A stretch of DNA of 64,000 bases from assembly GCF_004358665.1 (NCBI RefSeq), contig NZ_SMZR01000003.1, forward strand, positions 186,001 to 250,000, in the 5' to 3' direction. The DNA comes from Jeotgalibacillus sp. S-D1 (lineage in GTDB: Bacteria; Bacillota; Bacilli; Bacillales; Jeotgalibacillaceae). Shown here one piece after another: positions 59,131 to 64,000 of this stretch (position 1 is the stretch's first letter; the number at the start of each line of letters is the position of its first letter). A program made the position numbers and the translations under genes. Under the pieces are notes generated by a model. The model saw only the letters and a list, made by a program, of their open reading frames with translations, was not told the DNA's origin and made no database searches.

Positions 59131-60514
59131 AGTCTTCTCCTCTTTTCTTTGATCGTTGTGTTAGATAATAGCTGCCGTAACAAAGCAGAACAAACGGGAT
59201 GCCGCAATAAAGGGCGATTCGCTGGGTCGGGTCAAACCCAATGCCAATACATGCTGCAAGGCAAAGCGTAAAGGACACAATCGGAACAGCGGGATAAAGC
59301 GGTGTTTTAAAGGCCAGATCTGCCACTGAATTTCCTTCCTTAATGAATTGTCTGCGAAAGAAAAACTGAGAAGCACTGATGCTCATCCACACCACTACAA
59401 CAGCGAGTCCGGAAATAGAAACGAGCACGATATAAACCGTTTCCGGTGCAATGATACTTGACAGCAGGGCTAAAACGCCTCCGCCCATGCTGAAGATGAC
59501 CGCGATCGTGGGCACGCCTCTTTTGGATAGTTTCGCGAAAACAGGCGATATTGTTTTTTTATCTGCAAGCGACCAAAGCATTCTTGAGGATGCGTAAAGT
59601 CCTGAATTGGCAGCAGATAAAATGGCTGTCAGAATAACAAAATTCATAATATCAGCTGCATACGGTACACCGATCCGCTCCAGTACAACAACAAAGGGGC
59701 TGCTTAATACACCGGCATCCGTATAGGGCAGGAGTGCTGACAGGACCACAATCGTGCCGACAAAAAAGATGATCAATCGCCAGACGGTTGTCCGGATCGC
59801 TTTAGGAATCGTTTTTTCCGGATTTTCCGTTTCCCCCGCTGCAATTCCAATCAATTCGGTGCCTGAAAAAGCAAAGTTCACCGCAAGCATTGTCATCAAG
59901 ATAGCAAAGGCACCATTCGGGAAAACTCCTTCACTGACAAAGTTAGAAAAAAACGGGGCAGGCTGGGAATTGCTCATGGGAATCAGTCCGGTCATTGCCG
60001 CCGCACCCAAAATGATAAATAGAATAATAGCCACAACTTTAATTGATGCAAACCAGAACTCCGACTCGGCAAAAAGTTTAACAGTCAGTGTATTTAACAC
60101 CAGGATTAAAATGGCGAATAACGCACTCCAGATCCATACATTGATGGACGGAAACCAGCGCTGCATTAATAAACCCGCAGCGGTAAATTCAGAACCCAGT
60201 GCCACTGTCCATGTCAGCCAGTACAGCCATGCCACTGTATAGCCAGTTGCCGGTCCGATGTATTTGGCTGCATAGCTGTAAAAGGCGCCTGTCTCAGGCA
60301 TATGGACGGAAAGTTCGCCCAAACAGAGCATAACCAGATAAACCACCATCGCCCCGATAAGGTACGAAATAATCGTGCCGACAGGGCCAGCCTGCTGGAT
60401 GGTATAACCTGAACTTAAGAATAGTCCCGTTCCAATTACGCCTCCAAGCGACAGCATGACAAGATGCCGTGTTTTCATTTTTCTTTGAAACTGCTGCGTT
60501 CCTTGATTCTCCAT
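59105..60514 (-). CDS. mmuP: S-methylmethionine permease MmuP (APC family)
   Basis: About 469 residues with 12 membrane segments of the amino-acid permease (AAT) type: [20 protein letters not shown] (about 20-39), [39 protein letters not shown]. It imports S-methylmethionine across the membrane. ATG at 60514 with AAAGGAGAG upstream. The riboswitch lies directly before it, and mmuM overlaps its end. Related to B. subtilis YbgF. Confidence 0.9.
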   Translation of the reverse strand: MENQGTQQFQRKMKTRHLVMLSLGGVIGTGLFLSSGYTIQQAGPVGTIISYLIGAMVVYLVMLCLGELSVHMPETGAFYSYAAKYIGPATGYTVAWLYWLTWTVALGSEFTAAGLLMQRWFPSINVWIWSALFAILILVLNTLTVKLFAESEFWFASIKVVAIILFIILGAAAMTGLIPMSNSQPAPFFSNFVSEGVFPNGAFAILMTMLAVNFAFSGTELIGIAAGETENPEKTIPKAIRTTVWRLIIFFVGTIVVLSALLPYTDAGVLSSPFVVVLERIGVPYAADIMNFVILTAILSAANSGLYASSRMLWSLADKKTISPVFAKLSKRGVPTIAVIFSMGGGVLALLSSIIAPETVYIVLVSISGLAVVVVWMSISASQFFFRRQFIKEGNSVADLAFKTPLYPAVPIVSFTLCLAACIGIGFDPTQRIALYCGIPFVLLCYGSYYLTQRSKKRGEDYDQYRQSS

Positions 60515-60548
60515 GACAAACTCTCCTTTAATCTGCATCCAGAAAAAA

Positions 60549-60697
60549 ACGCACTCTTTAATAAGAGTGCGCTGACAAATAACATGAAGCTCTCATCTAT
60601 CAGGGTTTCAACACCCACAGGAGTTAGCACAGTATCCTGATGGACCTGTTGCTGAGGTTTCGCAGGGCCAGTCCCTCCACCTCTCTGGATAAGAAAT
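60549..60697 (-). ncRNA. SAM-I riboswitch (S-box) with terminator
   Basis: On the minus strand the aptamer begins CTTATCCAGAGAGGTGGAGG and holds the conserved ACTGGCCC, GAAACC and CAGCAACAGG elements with the paired stems of the S-box. An intrinsic terminator follows (CGCACTCTT with AAGAGTGCG, then seven T; 60549-60572). High SAM would stop transcription of mmuP-mmuM. Confidence 0.95.
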
Positions 60698-60708
60698 ATT
60701 TTTTTATT

Positions 60709-60737
60709 ACTCTATCAATCTGTCTGGTGATAGTCAA
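60709..60737 (-). promoter_or_regulatory. Promoter of the SAM-I riboswitch operon
   Basis: TTGACT (60732-60737), 17 bases, TAGAGT (60709-60714) on the minus strand, about 15 bases before the aptamer. Confidence 0.75.
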
Positions 60738-60796
60738 GGAGAAAAATGGAAAAAAGGGATGATTATTTTATAAAATAGCGGGCATGTGAAGCTTGT

Positions 60797-62437
60797 CTAC
60801 CCCATTACCAGTCCAAACCGTTCTACACAAAGCATCGTCTCATCCAGCTCATCTTTTTCCCATAAATAGGTTCTGTAAATATCCGCAATCGCCTGATGCC
60901 GCTCACTTTCAATCCGTTCATAGGCATGAACGACCATCAGGATGTCGGTCATCCGATGGGCAATTTTTCGGGCATGGTAGGTTTGATGGTCTTCACTGAG
61001 TGTGCGAAGCCGATTCAGCATTTGTTTTAGGACGTGTACTTTTTCATTTATTTGACCTAGCGCCTGTTTGTCGCTTACGCCTGCCAGCCGTCTGGTCAAA
61101 TCCTCAAAAAGCAGCTTATGGGCATCAAATTTTTTGATCAGCCTCAGCACTTCAAGCGCGAGAATATTTTCAGTCCCCTCCCAAACGGTAAGCACCTGGG
61201 CGTCACGCAGCAGGCGAGGGGCTACGAACTCTTCAATATAGCCATTGCCGCCATGAAGCTCGATCGCTTCATGAGAGAAATCAATGGCTTCCTCTGCTGT
61301 TCTGGATTTTATCAGCGCAATGTACAGGCGGTTTAAAGCGATATCTTCATATGAAACTTCCACATCCCCGCTCACAACACGGTCAAACAGTTCGATGGAT
61401 TCAAATAAAGCGGACAGCTGAACCTCATACCGGGCCTGGAGGCGAACGATCGTTTCCTGTGTCATTGGAAAATCAATTAAATACTGGCCAAATGATTCAC
61501 GCTGACACACGTATTCATATCCTTCTTTTAACGCGCGCTTCATAATGCCGAGGGAAGCCGTACTGTTGCATACCCTGGAAAGATTTAAGGCTTCCATCAT
61601 GTAATAAAAGCCGCGCGCCGGGTCTCCTACCAAATATGCTTCCGCACCTTCGAATACAACCTCTGCAGACGGCACTGCACGAACGCCCAGCTTATCTTTT
61701 AGCCTCTTAATCGATACATGATTTAACGAGCCGTCCTCCTTGCGCCAGGGAACCATAAATAAACTTAATCCCTTTGTTCCTTCAGGGGCTCCGTCCAGCC
61801 TCGCAAGCACCGCAGCAACTCCGGCCTGTCCTGCATTGGAAGCAAAATATTTTTCTCCCGTTATCCGGTAGCTGTTACCTGTCTTTTCAGCCCGTACCTT
61901 ATTTGCCCCAACATCTGAACCGCCCTGCTGCTCTGTCAGGAAGGTTGCTCCCTCAAAAAGCGTTGTTTCACCGGTTGATAGCACATGCGGCAAAAAGCGT
62001 TCTTTTACCTCCTCATCTGCATAGTGGTCCAGCAGATAGGCAGTCGCCATCGTAAGCGTAACGGGACAGTAGAACCCAGGCTCTACCTGTGACAGTAAAT
62101 AACCCTGAGCGTAGCTGTACAAATAGTTCCCCTTTGCACCAAGCTCAGGAATCGGTTTATGGTTATACGCGACAATACCGGTATTATAGGCTGATTGTAC
62201 TGTTTTTTTATAGCCATCATTAACCCAAACCTCAGACACATCTTTTCCGTATTTATCATAGCGGACAAGCTTTGGCTGTCCATCACGGTCCGTATAAGCC
62301 GCCCTTTCATCAAACTCCCGGTAGCACTGTTCATAAAACAGATTCAGCTCGCGTTTTGCATATTCAAATAAGGCTGGCGACAGCTTTTTTTGTAGAATGG
62401 AAAGCAGCACTTTCTCTTGCTGTTCAAATGCAGACAT
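60797..62437 (-). CDS. Acyl-CoA dehydrogenase, AidB-like
   Basis: 546 residues, longer than a standard dehydrogenase. It has YCPVTLTMATAYLLDHYADE, FEGATFLTEQQGGSDVGANK, ITGEKYFASNAGQAGVAAVL and the AidB-type catalytic region VLTVWEGTENILALEVLRLI with a C-terminal helical extension. AidB-like enzymes act in alkylation protection or unknown acyl-CoA oxidation. It is separate from the 12.8-23.2 kb acyl-CoA cluster and stands alone here, downstream of a weak intergenic region. A GGGAG site precedes the ATG. Confidence 0.87.
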   Translation of the reverse strand: MSAFEQQEKVLLSILQKKLSPALFEYAKRELNLFYEQCYREFDERAAYTDRDGQPKLVRYDKYGKDVSEVWVNDGYKKTVQSAYNTGIVAYNHKPIPELGAKGNYLYSYAQGYLLSQVEPGFYCPVTLTMATAYLLDHYADEEVKERFLPHVLSTGETTLFEGATFLTEQQGGSDVGANKVRAEKTGNSYRITGEKYFASNAGQAGVAAVLARLDGAPEGTKGLSLFMVPWRKEDGSLNHVSIKRLKDKLGVRAVPSAEVVFEGAEAYLVGDPARGFYYMMEALNLSRVCNSTASLGIMKRALKEGYEYVCQRESFGQYLIDFPMTQETIVRLQARYEVQLSALFESIELFDRVVSGDVEVSYEDIALNRLYIALIKSRTAEEAIDFSHEAIELHGGNGYIEEFVAPRLLRDAQVLTVWEGTENILALEVLRLIKKFDAHKLLFEDLTRRLAGVSDKQALGQINEKVHVLKQMLNRLRTLSEDHQTYHARKIAHRMTDILMVVHAYERIESERHQAIADIYRTYLWEKDELDETMLCVERFGLVMG

Positions 62438-62645
62438 TGTAAGACTCCCTTTCCCATGCGATTCTTTAAGAGCTTATCTGTTATTTTCACCAATTAAGAT
62501 CTGCAAAACATCCCGCCTCTCAATTGTCGGTTTTCCATCCTTTTGATCGATGCTTATGCAGGTAAATTATATAGTTCTATCTTATCATTTTGTTCGTTTA
62601 AGAGAAATATAAGTTCTAAATCGATAGCTGCATTTTAAGAACATG

Positions 62646-62691
62646 TTGACAAATTTTCTGACAAATGATTAAATTACGAAAACGTTTACGT
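62646..62691 (+). promoter_or_regulatory. lacI promoter with LacI-type operator
   Basis: TTGACA (62646-62651), 17 bases, TTAAAT (62669-62674). The operator ACGAAAACGTTTACGT (62676-62691) lies immediately after the -10, consistent with autorepression by the LacI protein. Confidence 0.75.
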
Positions 62692-62706
62692 TGAGGAAGG
62701 GTGCCA

Positions 62707-63714
62707 TTGAAAAGACCAACAATTAAAGATGTGGCAAAAGAAGCAAGCGTTTCCATTGCAACCGTCTCGAGAATTCTTAATAACGGAACTGGCTATTCAG
62801 ATAAGACAAGACAGCACGTTTTGAACACGATCGAAAGGCTTGGTTATTCCCCCAATGCAATTGCCAGGGGACTGATCAGCAAGCAGAGCAATACAATAGG
62901 CGTCCTTTTCCCTGATGTTTCCGGTCTGATCAGCGCAGAAATTCTGCAGGGTATTGAAGAAGCCGCCCATGCACAAGAATTTAGCGTCATCGTTTGCAAG
63001 ACGGATTCAGATGGCAAAAAAACGATGGACAATCTGCGGCTGCTGCATGAAAAGCAAGTGGAAGGAATCATTTTTACCAGCCAGATGCTCACCAATGAAT
63101 ACGCATCATTTATTGAGAAAATGGGGGTTCCGGTTATTACAGTTTCTTCTTACTCTGAAAAAGAAGGCATTCCTGCAGTGAAGGTGGATGATGAGGCTGC
63201 GGCCTGTGATGCAGTCCGCTACTTAATCAGCCAGCAGCATACACAAATTGGCATGATCTCAGGACCTCCAACCGACCCCTTAGCAGGCACGCCAAGAATA
63301 AACGGCTACAAGCGGGCGCTTGAGGAAGCCGGCATTGAATATGATGAATCCAAGGTTGCATGGGATTCTGGGTTTTATTTTGAACATGGCGAAATCGCCT
63401 TCAGTAAACTACATGAACTCCACCCTCAGCTGACAGCTCTCTTTGCTGCAAGTGACGAGCTTGGTGTAAGCGCTATCTCCTGTGCTTATGATCTCGGTCT
63501 CCGGGTGCCGGACGATCTTTCCATCATTGGTTACGACGGCACAAGGCTCGCCAAAATGTCGAATCCCCCACTCACCACTGTGTCCCAGGGGTTTGAAGAA
63601 ATGGGACGCAAATCAGCCGAGCTGCTTTTTGAATCAATTGAAACCGGCGAGCCAAGTCCCGGAGCAGCCATTCAGCATCGTATTGTTGAACGAAAGTCAG
63701 TGAAAAAAAAGTAA
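62707..63714 (+). CDS. LacI family transcriptional repressor
   Basis: About 335 residues. HTH TIKDVAKEASVSIATVSRIL (about 4-23), hinge GYSPNAIARGLISKQSNTIG and effector domain (GVLFPDVSGLISAEILQGIE; GMISGPPTDPLAGTPRINGY; LIGYDGTRLAKMS-like end IIGYDGTRLAKM). A TTG at 62707 is the likely start (GAGGAAGG upstream); a GTG at 62701 is directly behind the SD and less suitable. A palindrome in its own promoter and one before the next gene indicate autoregulation plus control of a sugar ABC operon. The sugar is unknown. Confidence 0.9.
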   Translation: MKRPTIKDVAKEASVSIATVSRILNNGTGYSDKTRQHVLNTIERLGYSPNAIARGLISKQSNTIGVLFPDVSGLISAEILQGIEEAAHAQEFSVIVCKTDSDGKKTMDNLRLLHEKQVEGIIFTSQMLTNEYASFIEKMGVPVITVSSYSEKEGIPAVKVDDEAAACDAVRYLISQQHTQIGMISGPPTDPLAGTPRINGYKRALEEAGIEYDESKVAWDSGFYFEHGEIAFSKLHELHPQLTALFAASDELGVSAISCAYDLGLRVPDDLSIIGYDGTRLAKMSNPPLTTVSQGFEEMGRKSAELLFESIETGEPSPGAAIQHRIVERKSVKKK

Positions 63715-63737
63715 GCTTTATTTTTTTATTTATTTAC

Positions 63738-63749
63738 GTAAACGTTTAC
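63738..63749 (+). promoter_or_regulatory. LacI-type operator before the sugar-binding protein gene
   Basis: GTAAACGTTTAC is a perfect 12-base palindrome, 43 bases before the ATG at 63793, and shares AACGTTTAC with the operator at 62676. Confidence 0.7.
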
Positions 63750-63792
63750 TTACTGGACAATCAAAGCTTTTCATTTAGAAAGGAGCGCTCAA

Positions 63793-64000
63793 ATGAAGCG
63801 GAAAACGTTTTTACCCATATGCACTGGAATTGCCTCTCTTATGCTCATTACAGGCTGCGGAAATGACTCAGCTGAAGATGGCGTGGTGGAATTAGAGCTT
63901 TTCTCCAACAAAACGGAAAACATCCCTACCTATCAAAAACTAATCGAACGATTTGAGGCTGAACATGAAGATATCCGAATCAAGCTCTATTCGCCTCCGG
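63793..64000 (+). CDS. Sugar ABC transporter binding lipoprotein (3' end outside window)
   Basis: Only the first 69 codons lie in the window. A lipoprotein signal ICTGIASLMLITGC is followed by an Asp/Glu-rich linker (GNDSAEDGVVELELF) and the start of a family-1 solute-binding protein (QKLIERFEAEHEDIRIKLYS). GAAAGGAG precedes the ATG. Its location after the LacI gene and operator shows it is the first gene of a regulated sugar uptake operon continuing to the right. Confidence 0.88.
   Translation, partial: MKRKTFLPICTGIASLMLITGCGNDSAEDGVVELELFSNKTENIPTYQKLIERFEAEHEDIRIKLYSPP

Overview
This window looks like chromosomal DNA of a spore-forming Bacillaceae species (Bacillus in the broad sense). 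The gas-vesicle cluster has the Priestia/Bacillus megaterium gene order A-P-Q-B-R-N-F-G-L-S-K-J-T-U. Other supporting signs are a Spo0E-type phosphatase, a SAM-I riboswitch, strong GGAGG ribosome sites with several TTG/GTG starts, cre-like sites, RelP, YitT, YdcZ, GlsB and a bacillolysin. No rRNA, tRNA, CRISPR array, transposase or prophage gene was recognised. The organism assignment is an inference from gene content.

Left part (1-12.8 kb): the end of a liquefying alpha-amylase; a methyltransferase; a tetR-yitT pair; the small alarmone synthetase relP behind a promoter with three palindromic operators; a short-chain dehydrogenase; a non-specific nuclease; and an alpha-galactoside (melibiose/raffinose-type) locus melA-lacI-melEDC with a divergent AraC activator and two cre-like sites.

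Acyl-CoA region (12.8-23.2 kb): two transcription units on the minus strand, each with a promoter carrying a similar palindrome and probably controlled by the resident TetR. Together they encode a CoA ligase, an ACAD10/11-like acyl-CoA dehydrogenase, an APH-type kinase, a ComB-family phosphatase, a FadE-like dehydrogenase, a 3-hydroxyacyl-CoA dehydrogenase, an SDR, a thioesterase and a quinone oxidoreductase. The kinase plus ACAD10/11-like combination resembles the phospho-intermediate route for 4-hydroxyacyl-CoA (levulinate lva operon of Pseudomonas; mammalian ACAD10/11). This is the most interesting metabolic system in the window.

Gas-vesicle region (23.3-30.8 kb): fourteen gvp genes on the minus strand, apparently complete, with a strong hairpin between the structural (A-P-Q-B) and accessory (R to U) parts. 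GvpP and GvpT share architecture, and GvpP, GvpT and GvpJ share a short coiled-coil motif.

Middle (30.8-50 kb): a very large secreted EEP-family nuclease; an array of about nine 21-22 bp repeats; a MarR-MFS efflux pair with tandem operators and a non-canonical MarR start; a methyltransferase-response regulator-kinase operon; a TetR-ABC exporter pair; a DUF421 membrane protein; a lipoprotein; an SDR; a repetitive DUF6944-like protein whose C-terminus is supplied by a dispersed repeat; a thioredoxin; two YdcZ-type transporters around a Crp/Fnr regulator; and a GAF-STAS protein.

Right part (49-64 kb): a TVP38 protein; bacillolysin; a ferritin-like protein; Spo0E-like phosphatase; a saccharopine-dehydrogenase-like reductase; branched-chain aminotransferase; a secreted glucoamylase-family protein; GlsB; S-methylmethionine uptake and use (mmuP-mmuM) under a SAM-I riboswitch; an AidB-like acyl-CoA dehydrogenase; and a LacI regulator with its operators before a truncated sugar-binding lipoprotein gene. 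Dispersed imperfect-palindrome repeats of about 85-130 bp occur as four near-complete copies and two fragments.
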